Shown in pieces: positions 1-7,258 of a DNA stretch of 64,000 bases (position 1 is its first letter; each line of letters begins with the position of its first letter). The position numbers and the translations under genes were made by a program. The DNA is taken from assembly GCA_040220415.1 (NCBI GenBank), contig JAVJUV010000121.1, forward strand, positions 1 through 64,000. The letters are read 5' to 3'. The notes under the pieces are model-generated. The model was given only the letters and a program-made list of their open reading frames with translations, was not told the origin of the DNA and searched no databases. Source of the DNA: JAVJUV01 sp040220415. Its GTDB lineage: Bacteria > Pseudomonadota > Alphaproteobacteria > Rhodobacterales > Rhodobacteraceae.

Positions 1-17
1 CGAAGCGCGAATAGCCA

Positions 18-248
18 TCAGCAGTCTGCAACGACCGTGCCGGTGTTGGTGCCTGTTGTAGCAGCTTGAGCGATGACCGCCGCCGAGCCAGCAACGTCAC
101 AACCACCCTCTGCGAGGGTGCCAGCATTCTGACCCAGAGCAATCACACCAGCGCCACCGACGATGGTCACGACGATCAGGGCAACGGCATACTCGACCAG
201 CGAGGCGCCGTCTTCGGACTTGCGGAATTTGATGAAGAGGTCGCGCAT
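18..248 (-). CDS. Flp family type IVb pilin
   Basis: A 76-residue prepilin of the Flp/Fap family, the major subunit of Tad (tight adherence) pili. The N-terminus is short and charged with Lys and Arg, followed by a Gly then ASLVEY; the prepilin peptidase would cut after that Gly, and the Glu-Tyr pair of the Flp motif is present. A hydrophobic helix of about 20 residues follows. Two Cys near residues 49 and 76 bracket the C-terminal part and could form a disulfide. The ATG is preceded by AAGGAG with good spacing. No other tad or cpa genes are visible; if a tad cluster exists it lies left of the window. Family assignment is secure by motif; the pilus role is inferred. Confidence 0.9.
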   Translation of the reverse strand: MRDLFIKFRKSEDGASLVEYAVALIVVTIVGGAGVIALGQNAGTLAEGGCDVAGSAAVIAQAATTGTNTGTVVADC

Positions 249-907
249 TTCAGTACTCCTTATACGCTGTCAAAACTGTCGCGAAGCGCGACGTCACTTT
301 TCCGAACCGGTGTCTGTCCCCCCGGCTCTCAAACAAGGTACGACGCCGTTAACCTTTCGCGCATCGTCGGTTTGGATGAATTTTTCTACCCGAAGTTGCA
401 TTTTCCACCGAAGCTGGCCAAAATGTGGCGACTTTCCGCCTTCGCCGCCCCAATTCGGCCCCGGATCACCGGCGAATCTCCGCCGGTCAAGCCCGAATCG
501 CCCTGTGGATAATCCTGTGCGTTCCCGGAACCGGGACAACCAGGCCCTCGATGGCCCACTGAAAACACCCCGGAAACAACCACCTGAAATTTCGTGATTT
601 TTTCTTCGGAATTGTCCTGTTTTCTTCCCCATGACCGGTTCGAGGCCCGGAAATCCCGCCCGCGCCGGTCATGTGCAGAACTTCCGTCGGCGGAAATCGG
701 CCAGCCCGCATCCCGCCGTTTCCGTCACATTCCCGCCACATTCGGACAGTTCCTGCCCGCCCGGCGCCCGGTTTTTCCCGATTCGGTCAAATTGTCGGAA
801 ATGATCTTGGTATCGGCAGGCCCGTGTCATGATTTGGCCCGATCGCGCCTGCCCGATGGTCGTATAGTGTGAATGGCCCCTCGGGGCCGCTGTACCGGAG
901 GCCCGAC
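249..907. other. Intergenic region between Flp pilin and small gene, no convincing gene
   Basis: About 660 bases with no ORF that has a ribosome site and protein-like composition. It holds the pilin leader hairpin, a consensus DnaA 9-mer (TGTGGATAA, 504-512), a nearby 6-bp hairpin TCCCGG-AA-CCGGGA (523-536) and T-rich patches near 596-630. The promoters for the divergent flanking genes must lie here, but I cannot place them with confidence. Confidence 0.5.
278..292 (-). promoter_or_regulatory. Leader hairpin upstream of the Flp pilin gene
   Basis: A perfect 6-bp stem (GTCGCG with CGCGAC, 3-nt loop) lies about 30 nt upstream of the pilin start. Read on the minus strand it is followed by AGTTTTG, so it resembles a weak intrinsic terminator inside the pilin leader. 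It could attenuate pilin transcription or end a transcript begun further upstream. The structure is seen; the role is inference. Confidence 0.35.
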
Positions 908-1048
908 ATGGCCGAAGAAAAGAAAACCCCGCAGACAGAACCCAAGGCGCAGGGCGACCGCAAGGCGCGCGTCCGGGACGACCAGCCCAAGGTCAAACCC
1001 CGCAAGGAAGACACGACTGTCTGCTTTACGGATTTCGCGTCGATCTGA
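908..1048 (+). CDS. Small charged hypothetical protein, 46 aa
   Basis: A 46-codon ORF starting ATG GCC GAA GAA AAG with a strong ribosome site, CGGAGG, ending about 6 nt before the start. The peptide begins MAEEKKTPQTEPKAQG, is rich in Lys, Arg, Asp, Glu, Pro and Gln through residue 35, and ends with a less polar tail DTTVCFTDFASI containing the only Cys. There is no signal peptide or membrane segment, and it is probably disordered. Support comes from the ribosome site and the abrupt stop before the next gene 38 nt downstream. No family recognised and no function proposed. Its neighbour is a TfoX C-terminal domain protein on the same strand. Confidence 0.6.
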   Translation: MAEEKKTPQTEPKAQGDRKARVRDDQPKVKPRKEDTTVCFTDFASI

Positions 1049-1086
1049 TCTACCGGCGACGCGACGCGCGCGCTAGGATCGCGCCC

Positions 1087-1428
1087 ATGCCGTCGCCCGT
1101 GTCATCGATCCGAAATCTCGGCCCCGCCTCGGACACGGCGTACGCGCGCGCGGGCATCACCTCGGCCGAAGAGCTGGCCGACCTCGGCCCCGACGCCGCC
1201 TACGAGCGGCTTCTGCGCCACGGCGCGCGTCCCCACTTCATCGGCTATTACGCGATGGTCATGGGCCTTCAGGGCCGCCCCTGGAACGATTGCCGGGGCA
1301 AGGAAAAGGACGATCTTCGCAAACGCTTCGACGACATCTGCGCCCGTGCCCGCGCTGCCGCACCCTCGGGCCCCTCGTCGGCGCTGGCCGCCGAGCTTGA
1401 CCGGATCGGCGTCCGCCTTCATCCCTGA
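1087..1428 (+). CDS. TfoX/Sxy C-terminal domain protein
   Basis: A 113-residue protein matching the C-terminal domain of TfoX/Sxy competence regulators, a small helical domain with helix-hairpin-helix character. The diagnostic opening IRNLGPASDTAYARAGI sits at residues 8-24, followed by a TSAEELADLGPDAAY helix and a Trp-Asn motif in the second half. The N-terminal TfoX domain is absent, as is common for stand-alone copies in alphaproteobacteria. AGGA lies about 8 nt before the ATG. It is convergent with ndk across a shared terminator. The fold assignment is fair; a role in natural transformation is not demonstrated for these single-domain proteins. Confidence 0.75.
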   Translation: MPSPVSSIRNLGPASDTAYARAGITSAEELADLGPDAAYERLLRHGARPHFIGYYAMVMGLQGRPWNDCRGKEKDDLRKRFDDICARARAAAPSGPSSALAAELDRIGVRLHP

Positions 1429-1432
1429 GACG

Positions 1433-1461
1433 AAAAAGGCCGCCCCCTCGGGCGGCCCTTT
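1433..1461. terminator. Bidirectional intrinsic terminator (TfoX-like / ndk)
   Basis: An 8-bp G+C stem (GGCCGCCC with GGGCGGCC, CCTC loop) has AAAAA on the left and TTT on the right, so it can act in both directions. It sits between the convergent stops of the TfoX-like gene and ndk. Confidence 0.85.
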
Positions 1462-1483
1462 CCGGTTGTCCGGTGCGGTGGAC

Positions 1484-1906
1484 TTATCCGACGAGCTCGA
1501 GGCCCGAAAAGAAGTACGCGATCTCGACTGCCGCCGTCTCGGGCGCATCCGAGCCGTGAACCGAGTTCTCGCCGACCGATTCCGCGAATTCCGCGCGGAT
1601 CGTGCCCGGCTCGGCGTCGGCCGGGTTGGTCGCGCCCATAACTTCGCGGTTCTTCGCGATGGCGCCCTCGCCCTCCAGCACCTGGACGACGACGGGGGCC
1701 GAAGCCATGAACTCGCACAATTCGTCGTAGAACGGGCGCTCGGCGTGAACCTCGTAGAACTTGCCGGCCTGCGCCCTGGTCAGGTGGATGCGCTTCTGAG
1801 CGATGATGCGCAGCCCCGCTTCCTCGAACTTGGCGTTGATCTTGCCGGTCAGGTTCCGCTTGGTCGCGTCGGGCTTGATGATGGAAAGGGTGCGTTCGAT
1901 CGCCAT
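1484..1906 (-). CDS. ndk: Nucleoside diphosphate kinase
   Basis: Transfers the gamma phosphate from ATP to other nucleoside diphosphates through a phosphohistidine. The 140-residue product has the usual bacterial length. It starts MAIERTLSIIKPDATKRN, and the catalytic histidine lies in NSVHGSD as His117. The ATG at 1906 is chosen because AGAGG precedes it and because homologues start here; an upstream extension in the same frame would encode low-complexity Arg/Pro sequence and is rejected. The gene stands alone, with a terminator downstream and a long hairpin in its leader. Confidence 0.97.
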   Translation of the reverse strand: MAIERTLSIIKPDATKRNLTGKINAKFEEAGLRIIAQKRIHLTRAQAGKFYEVHAERPFYDELCEFMASAPVVVQVLEGEGAIAKNREVMGATNPADAEPGTIRAEFAESVGENSVHGSDAPETAAVEIAYFFSGLELVG

Positions 1907-1938
1907 TGGTCTTGCCTCTTCAGACGGTGCGGCGGCCA

Positions 1939-1988
1939 GCGCCCCATGCGCGCCGCCTGAATTCCGCGGCCCGCCTAGCATGGGGCGC
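1939..1988 (-). promoter_or_regulatory. Long inverted repeat in the ndk leader
   Basis: Two 11-nt arms, GCGCCCCATGC (1939-1949) and GCATGGGGCGC (1978-1988), are perfectly complementary. An inner GCCGC/GCGGC pair (1952-1956 with 1966-1970) extends the fold. The element ends 32 nt upstream of the ndk ATG. It may be a transcript leader structure or a binding site; there is no T-tract, so it is not a classical terminator. Confidence 0.5.
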
Positions 1989-2184
1989 GGCGGTTGAAAA
2001 GGCCCGCGCGCCCGGCCCCGATCCCGCACCATGAGTATTTGTGAAAAGAAGAAGCAGGAGGGTGCCTTCCGCCCCGCCCGGCAGCAATACGCCGGAACGG
2101 GACAGAAGGGCTTCTCCTTTTTCGGTCATCGGCTCTCCAGCCTGTACCGCCCGCCGAACTGGCGGCACTATTCTTAAGATTTCG

Positions 2185-2222
2185 TTTCTTCTTTTCGAAA
2201 ATACTCCCGCCGGAGGCGGAAC
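2185..2222 (+). repeat. Dispersed intergenic repeat, copy A
   Basis: Begins with a pyrimidine run TTTCTTCTTTTC, then GAAAATAC, then a small G+C inverted repeat CTCCCGCCGGAG. The TTCTT...GAAAATAC core recurs at 8091, 9754 and 25919 in the same strand orientation. It ends about 50 nt before the ABC-F start. Confidence 0.55.
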
Positions 2223-2274
2223 AAGGCGACGGCCACGATTGACGCCACCCGCGTGCCGGGGCAAAGCGTGCCCC

Positions 2275-4119
2275 ATGCTCCGCATCGACGACATACGCTA
2301 CTCGGTCGAAGGCCGCCCGCTCTTCGAAGGCGCCTCGGCGATCATTCCCGACGGCCACAAGGTCGGCTTCGTCGGGCGCAACGGCACCGGCAAGACCACG
2401 CTCTTCCGGCTGATCCGGGGCGAGATCGCGCTGGAAGGCGGCGAGATCCACATCCCCCGCCAGGCACGGATCGGCGGCGTGGCACAGGAAGTGCCGGGGT
2501 CGGAAACCTCGCTTCTCGACACCGTGCTTCAGGCCGACACCGAACGCGACGCCCTGATGACCGAGGCGCAAACCGCCGCCGATCCGTCCCGCATCGCCGA
2601 TATCCAGATCCGGCTGGCCGATATCGACGCCTGGTCGGCCGAGGCGCGGGCGGCCACCATCCTGAAGGGCCTCGGTTTCACGCAGGCCGAACAGGCGATG
2701 CCCTGCTCGGCCTTCTCGGGCGGCTGGCGGATGCGCGTGGCTTTGGCGGGTGTGCTGTTCTCGGCCCCCGATCTACAGCTTCTGGACGAGCCGACGAACT
2801 ACCACGACCTCGAGGGCGCGCTCTGGCTCGAATCCTACCTCGCGAAATACCCCCATACCGTCATCACCATCAGCCACGACCGGGGCCTTCTGAACCGCGC
2901 CGTCACCTCGATCCTGCATCTCGAGGATCGCAAGCTGGCGCTGTACAACGGCAACTACGACACCTTCGCCCGCACCCGCGCCGCCCGACTGGCCGTGGCC
3001 GAGGCCGAGGCGAAGAAACAGGAGGCGCGCCGCGCGCACCTGCAATCCTTCGTCGACCGTTTCCGCGCCAAGGCCTCGAAGGCCACGCAGGCCCAGTCGC
3101 GGCTGAAGATGATCGCGAAGATGACGCCGATCAGTTCGCCGCAGGAAGCGGCACTTCGCCGGTTCACATTCCCCGAGCCGGAAGAGTTGTCACCGCCGAT
3201 CATCAACATGGAATCGGCCTCGGTCGGCTACGACGGCAAGCCTGTCCTGGAAAAACTGACGCTGCGTCTGGACCAGGACGACCGCATCGCGCTTCTGGGC
3301 CGTAACGGCGAGGGTAAATCGACACTGTCGAAACTGCTGGCCGACAAGCTGAGCCCGCTTGGCGGCCGCATCACCCGGGCGCGCAAGCTGCGCATCGGTT
3401 ACTTCGCCCAGCACCAGCTGGACGAGCTTCACGCCGACGAGACTCCCCTCGACCACGTCCGCCGCCTGCGCCCCGGCGAAGCGCCCGGCAGGCTGCGCGC
3501 CCGGCTGGCGGGTTTCGGCATCGGTGCCGAGCAGGCCGATACCATCGCCGCGCGGCTCTCGGGCGGCCAGAAGGCGCGGCTGTCGCTGCTGCTGGCCACC
3601 ATCGACGCGCCGCATCTCCTCATCCTAGACGAGCCGACCAACCATCTCGACATGGAAAGCCGCGAGGCGCTGATCGAGGCGCTGACCGCCTACACCGGCG
3701 CCGTGGTGCTGGTCAGTCACGACATGCACCTCCTCAGCCACGTCGCCGACCGGCTGTGGCTGGTGAAGGACGGCCGCGTGGCGCCTTACGAACACGACCT
3801 CGAAGCCTACCGCCGGATGCTTCTGGATCAGCCCGCGCCGAAGGCCGGCAAATCGAAGGAGAAACCGGCGAAACCCTCGCGCCACCAGGTCGCAGAGTTG
3901 CGCCAGGCCGTCTCGGCCGCCGAGGCGCGGGTCGAGAAGCTGACCACCATGCGCGAGAGGTTGGCGGCGAAACTGGCGGATCCGGCCATGTACGACCCCG
4001 CCCGCATCGCCGAGACCGAAAACTGGCAGAAGAAATTCGCCGAGGTCGAAGAAGGGCTGGAACGCGCCGAGGCGCTTTGGCTGAGAGCGCTGGAGCGGCT
4101 GGAGACGGCCGAGGGCTAG
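2275..4119 (+). CDS. ABC-F family ATPase (YheS-like)
   Basis: A 614-residue soluble twin-ATPase without membrane segments, of the ABC-F class that acts on ribosomes. The first domain has Walker A GRNGTGKTT (35-43), signature FSGGW (147-151) and Walker B LLDEPTN. The switch region reads TNYHD where TNHLD is usual. The second domain has GRNGEGKST near 343, LSGGQKAR and LLILDEPTNHLD. A charged coiled-coil tail occupies about residues 535-610. The FSGGW form of the first signature points to the YheS/ABCF3 branch. The ATG at 2275 is chosen because MLRIDDIRYS is the typical start; sequence further upstream is non-coding in character. Its stop overlaps that of the convergent glycosyltransferase gene. 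Confidence 0.9.
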   Translation: MLRIDDIRYSVEGRPLFEGASAIIPDGHKVGFVGRNGTGKTTLFRLIRGEIALEGGEIHIPRQARIGGVAQEVPGSETSLLDTVLQADTERDALMTEAQTAADPSRIADIQIRLADIDAWSAEARAATILKGLGFTQAEQAMPCSAFSGGWRMRVALAGVLFSAPDLQLLDEPTNYHDLEGALWLESYLAKYPHTVITISHDRGLLNRAVTSILHLEDRKLALYNGNYDTFARTRAARLAVAEAEAKKQEARRAHLQSFVDRFRAKASKATQAQSRLKMIAKMTPISSPQEAALRRFTFPEPEELSPPIINMESASVGYDGKPVLEKLTLRLDQDDRIALLGRNGEGKSTLSKLLADKLSPLGGRITRARKLRIGYFAQHQLDELHADETPLDHVRRLRPGEAPGRLRARLAGFGIGAEQADTIAARLSGGQKARLSLLLATIDAPHLLILDEPTNHLDMESREALIEALTAYTGAVVLVSHDMHLLSHVADRLWLVKDGRVAPYEHDLEAYRRMLLDQPAPKAGKSKEKPAKPSRHQVAELRQAVSAAEARVEKLTTMRERLAAKLADPAMYDPARIAETENWQKKFAEVEEGLERAEALWLRALERLETAEG

Positions 4120-5558
4120 GGCGGATTGTCCTGCGCGGGAAGGCGGATGTAGGTCACGCCGCCGGTCGTTTCGATCAGCAGCGACCCGTACCTGGGACGC
4201 GGATCGAAAGGCGGCGTTTCGGCGCTGCAATCCACCTTCGCGCTTATGCACATGACCGCGGGTTTTCCGGTCAGATATCGGATCCGGTATGACAGGCCCT
4301 CGACAGTCTGAAGACCGACCTCGCGCGCGCCCTTGTAAGACGCCGGATTGCCGTAAATGACAATCCTGCCCGTATCGACGGGAATCCGCGCCGCCAGATC
4401 CGCCGTCGATCCCTGCCAGATCTGCAGAATCCGGTACCTGTCATCGAAACGCAAACCAAGCAGGACGACGATGGTCCCCAGCACCCCGAAACCGATCCAT
4501 TGCCGGATCGGCGAAGTTCCCACTATCCGGACGCTGGCCACCAGCGAAAAGGACAAGACGATCCAGACGAAGACCGTTGCCCTGACCGGCAGGAAGACAC
4601 CGGTCACGAGAACATAGGACGCCAGGAGTCCCATGCCCAGAAGTATGGGCGATACGGTATAAACCAACAGCATCATGTCTCTGCGCATCAGTACCAGCAG
4701 ACTCAGCATGGCCAGCATGAAGAGCGGATAGCCAAGCCCGGTGTTGCCAAGGCCGAAGTTCCGTACCAGATTTCCCAGAAACGTGACGAGCACGTCGAGG
4801 TTTCCGATCAGATCCGACAGGTTCGTGATGTAATTGGGCTGACGCCACTCCTCGATCCGAACGCCGAAAACGCCGTGGTAGGTCCAGTTCAGCGAGTAGG
4901 CCATCAACAGACCAAGCGCGAAGGACAAGGCAAATACGGACAGCACCAGGAAGTAATCCCGCCACGAGCGGTCGAGGTCGAACCGGCACATCAGCATGGC
5001 CAGCATGTAGAACGGATAGGTGTTGTAGGCGCTGAATGCGAAGGGCGAGAAGATCAGCAACGCGCCGATCGCTACACGCCGCGGTGCGAACACGCACACC
5101 AGCGCATATCCCGCCAGCACCCAGACACCGATCACCACAGTGTTGAACCACTGCGCGATGTTGAACGCCTGCGGCGTCAGCACGATCAGCACGGCAAGCA
5201 AGACCCGTGCTCCGAAGAAGGGACCTGCGTTCCGACCGAACGCATGGGTCGCGAAACCCGCCGCGAAAATCGACCAGCCAAGCAGATAAAGTACGAAATT
5301 GACCTGCGTGGACCACAGGACCGGCCGCGCCACCCACCAGTAGTTCAGCCAGCGACCCTCGCTCAGGGTCTTCCCGTAATAGTCCGCCTCTTCCCCGAAA
5401 ACCGCCGGGAAGTCGTCGTGGCGCACGAAGGGATCGCCGACATTGACCCAGGCGACGCCGACAGCCAGCGCGAAGGCGCAGACCAGCACGACGGCAAAGA
5501 TCGCGGCGGTGTCCGTCAGTCTCCCAGCGGGCGGCACGGCCTGGCTCGAAGGGGTCAT
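4116..5558 (-). CDS. GtrII-like polytopic membrane glycosyltransferase (putative)
   Basis: A protein of about 480 residues with a dozen or so hydrophobic segments beginning near residue 20. The first periplasmic loop carries RHDDFP followed by EGRWLNYWW, matching the Asp-Asp and Gly-Arg-Trp features of the GtrII glucosyltransferase family, which moves sugars from a lipid carrier onto surface polysaccharide. The last 110 residues are soluble with two Cys. The start is uncertain: the ATG at 5558 lacks a clear ribosome site. The usual partners (GtrA flippase, GtrB glucosyltransferase) are not next to it, so the acceptor is unknown. The 3' end overlaps the ABC-F stop by three bases at a shared CTAG. 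Confidence 0.6.
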   Translation of the reverse strand: MTPSSQAVPPAGRLTDTAAIFAVVLVCAFALAVGVAWVNVGDPFVRHDDFPAVFGEEADYYGKTLSEGRWLNYWWVARPVLWSTQVNFVLYLLGWSIFAAGFATHAFGRNAGPFFGARVLLAVLIVLTPQAFNIAQWFNTVVIGVWVLAGYALVCVFAPRRVAIGALLIFSPFAFSAYNTYPFYMLAMLMCRFDLDRSWRDYFLVLSVFALSFALGLLMAYSLNWTYHGVFGVRIEEWRQPNYITNLSDLIGNLDVLVTFLGNLVRNFGLGNTGLGYPLFMLAMLSLLVLMRRDMMLLVYTVSPILLGMGLLASYVLVTGVFLPVRATVFVWIVLSFSLVASVRIVGTSPIRQWIGFGVLGTIVVLLGLRFDDRYRILQIWQGSTADLAARIPVDTGRIVIYGNPASYKGAREVGLQTVEGLSYRIRYLTGKPAVMCISAKVDCSAETPPFDPRPRYGSLLIETTGGVTYIRLPAQDNPP

Positions 5559-5790
5559 TGCGGCATTTGACAAGGTTTTGCTGGCTCGACGGATGCGATG
5601 CCGGATATCACCGGATTGCCGCGAACCTGCGCCAATGAGCCCACGCCTGACAACACGCGAGATCCGGCAGACCGACCATTGTGCCTGGCCGGACACATCG
5701 CCCGTGCCCCATCCGAAACCCGAATTTTCCCGAAAACCATGCCGGCCCGGCCCAATTCCGGGCATTTTTCAGTGCGATATGGGCACATTG

Positions 5791-5810
5791 GTTTTTAACG
5801 GTTTTTAACG
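5791..5810 (+). repeat. Tandem 10-bp repeat before the 31-aa gene
   Basis: Two perfect head-to-tail copies of GTTTTTAACG lie 12 nt upstream of the start of the 31-residue membrane peptide. A local A/T-rich island like this is unusual for the window. Confidence 0.6.
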
Positions 5811-5822
5811 AGTGAGAAAACG

Positions 5823-5918
5823 ATGGAATACCTTCAGTATGCCGGCCCGCTGTCGATCCTTCTGGCGGCAGGCTCGATTGTCGCGCTGATCGGGATCAAG
5901 TTGAAAAAACCCCGGTAA
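5823..5918 (+). CDS. Single-pass small membrane protein, 31 aa
   Basis: A 31-codon ORF whose product starts MEYLQYAGPL, continues with a hydrophobic helix of about 17 residues (SILLAAGSIVALIGIK) and ends in a basic tail KLKKPR. This is the classic layout of a tiny inner-membrane protein with the C-terminus in the cytoplasm. GAGTGAG before the ATG is a weak ribosome site. A good bidirectional terminator follows 17 nt after the stop, which supports a real transcript. No family recognised. It is divergent from the GtrII-like gene and convergent with rpsI. Confidence 0.6.
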   Translation: MEYLQYAGPLSILLAAGSIVALIGIKLKKPR

Positions 5919-5935
5919 CTGCACCGGCATATACG

Positions 5936-5964
5936 AAAAAAGCGCGCCGTGAGGGCGCGCTTTT
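5936..5964. terminator. Bidirectional intrinsic terminator before rpsI 3' end
   Basis: AAAAAA, a 7-bp stem GCGCGCC/GGCGCGC with a 5-nt loop, then TTTT. It lies between the convergent 31-aa gene and rpsI and can serve both. Confidence 0.88.
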
Positions 5965-5986
5965 GATTTCCTGGCGTCACTCGATC

Positions 5987-6484
5987 TTAACGTTTCGAGA
6001 ACTGGAAGCTCTTGCGGGCCTTGGCCTTGCCGTATTTCTTCCGCTCGACCACGCGGCTGTCGCGGGTCAGGAAACCGGCCGCCTTCAGCGCGCCGCGCAG
6101 CGACGGATCGTAAAGCTGCAGCGCCTTCGAGATACCGTGCTTGACCGCACCGGCCTGGCCCGACAGGCCACCGCCCTTGACGGTCGCCATCACGTCGAAC
6201 TGACCGTCGACCCCGGCCACCTGGAACGGCTGGCGCAGGATCATCTGCAGCACGGGACGCGCGAAATACACGTTCAGTTCCTTGCCGTTCACGGTCACCT
6301 TGCCCGAACCCGGCTTGATCCAGACGCGGGCGACCGCGTCCTTGCGCTTGCCGGTGGCATAGGAACGCCCCAGCGCATCGCGAACCATTTCACGGTTCGG
6401 CGCGTCCACGACGGCTTCGGCGGGCGCGTCGGGGGTTCCGACGGCGTCCTTCAGATCGTCCAGAGTCTTGATGTCTTCAGCCAT
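5987..6484 (-). CDS. rpsI: 30S ribosomal protein uS9
   Basis: Ribosomal protein S9 of the small subunit head, 165 residues. The first 37 or so residues are an acidic extension typical of alphaproteobacteria, followed by the conserved core starting at YATGKRKDAVARVW. The basic tail ends KSFQFSKR; the last residues of S9 reach the P-site tRNA. GGAG precedes the ATG. It follows rplM with a 5-nt gap, the standard rplM-rpsI operon. Confidence 0.98.
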   Translation of the reverse strand: MAEDIKTLDDLKDAVGTPDAPAEAVVDAPNREMVRDALGRSYATGKRKDAVARVWIKPGSGKVTVNGKELNVYFARPVLQMILRQPFQVAGVDGQFDVMATVKGGGLSGQAGAVKHGISKALQLYDPSLRGALKAAGFLTRDSRVVERKKYGKAKARKSFQFSKR

Positions 6485-6489
6485 GTCGC

Positions 6490-6948
6490 TCAGCTCCGGG
6501 TGTTCTTCTTGTTCATGGACTTGACGTCCAGAACTTCGGGGTTCTGCGCCTCGTGCGGGTGCTCGGCGCCCGCATAGACACGAAGGTTGGTCATCTGCTT
6601 GCGCGTCAGCCGGTTACCGGGAAGCATCCGCTTCACCGCCTGGGTCACGACACGCTCGGGATGCGCGCCTTCCAGGATCTGGCCGGTGGTGCGCGACTTG
6701 ATGCCGCCCGGATAGCCCGTGTGCCAATAGTTCGGCTTGTCGCGCTTGTTACCCGTCAGTTGCACCTTGTCGGCGTTGATGACGATGACATTGTCGCCCA
6801 TGTCCATATGGGGCGTGAAGGTGGCCTTGTGCTTGCCGCGCAGGCGCATGGCGACGATCGAGGCAAGACGGCCAAGAACGACGCCTTCGGCGTCGATCAC
6901 AATCCATTTCTTCTCGATGTCCGCCGGTGTTGCGGTGAACGTCTTCAT
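6490..6948 (-). CDS. rplM: 50S ribosomal protein uL13
   Basis: Ribosomal protein L13, 152 residues starting MKTFTATPADIEKKWIVIDAEG. Conserved blocks include LGRLAS, GKHKATFTPHMD, YWHTGYPGG and MLPGNRLTRKQM. The ATG at 6948 is preferred to an in-frame upstream Met because homologues begin here. It is the first gene of the rplM-rpsI operon, with an A/T-rich promoter region upstream. Confidence 0.97.
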   Translation of the reverse strand: MKTFTATPADIEKKWIVIDAEGVVLGRLASIVAMRLRGKHKATFTPHMDMGDNVIVINADKVQLTGNKRDKPNYWHTGYPGGIKSRTTGQILEGAHPERVVTQAVKRMLPGNRLTRKQMTNLRVYAGAEHPHEAQNPEVLDVKSMNKKNTRS

Positions 6949-7258
6949 TGATCCATTATCCGTGGAGAATTCGATTGCCGCTGTCTCGTGCATGGCAGGC
7001 GCTTAGTCAAGTCCGACTTGGCAGTTTTTATCTATCAAAAACAAACGCTTGCAAAATAGGTAAAATAATACCCCAAAATATCCCCCGATTACCGGCCTCT
7101 GTTTCCGGAACGGGAACGCTGAATTTTCCACAACTCCGCCGCCCTGTCACCCACGTAAAGCCCGATTCGGTGTATAGTGATTGCAGGAAGGCGCAGGTGC
7201 GCCGTTCCGGGACGGGTCGCATATCGGCCGGTTCCATACCGAGTTCTGGAGGTTTGTT
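6949..7258. other. Divergent intergenic region upstream of rplM
   Basis: About 310 bases. The segment 7021-7080 is strikingly A/T-rich for this genome and is the likely rplM promoter. A 13-bp palindrome, CAAGTC-C-GACTTG (7008-7020), lies just downstream of the proposed -10 in the rplM direction and could be an operator. On the right, GTATAGTG at 7172-7179 recurs at 862-869 before the 46-aa gene, so it may be a shared -10-like element. Confidence 0.45.
7026..7054 (-). promoter_or_regulatory. Putative rplM-rpsI promoter
   Basis: On the minus strand TTGCAA is followed after 17 nt by ATAAAA, inside the A/T-rich island 78 nt upstream of the rplM start. The match to a housekeeping sigma promoter is moderate. 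Confidence 0.35.

Larger units (their letters stand above)
1907..2274. other. Divergent intergenic region between ndk and the ABC-F gene
   Basis: About 370 bases between divergent genes. The left part holds the ndk leader hairpin. The right part holds one copy of the dispersed intergenic repeat (2185-2222). I see no additional gene; ORFs across it lack ribosome sites and are Arg/Pro-rich. Confidence 0.5.

Noticed and set aside
862..869. GTATAGTG, also at 7172-7179, as a shared promoter -10
   Set aside because: Neither copy has a believable -35 at 16-18 nt, so I do not call promoters there.
5558..5765. N-terminal extension of the GtrII-like protein
   Set aside because: The extra 69 residues are Arg/Gly/Ser-rich and not membrane-like; the hydrophobic protein starts after 5558.
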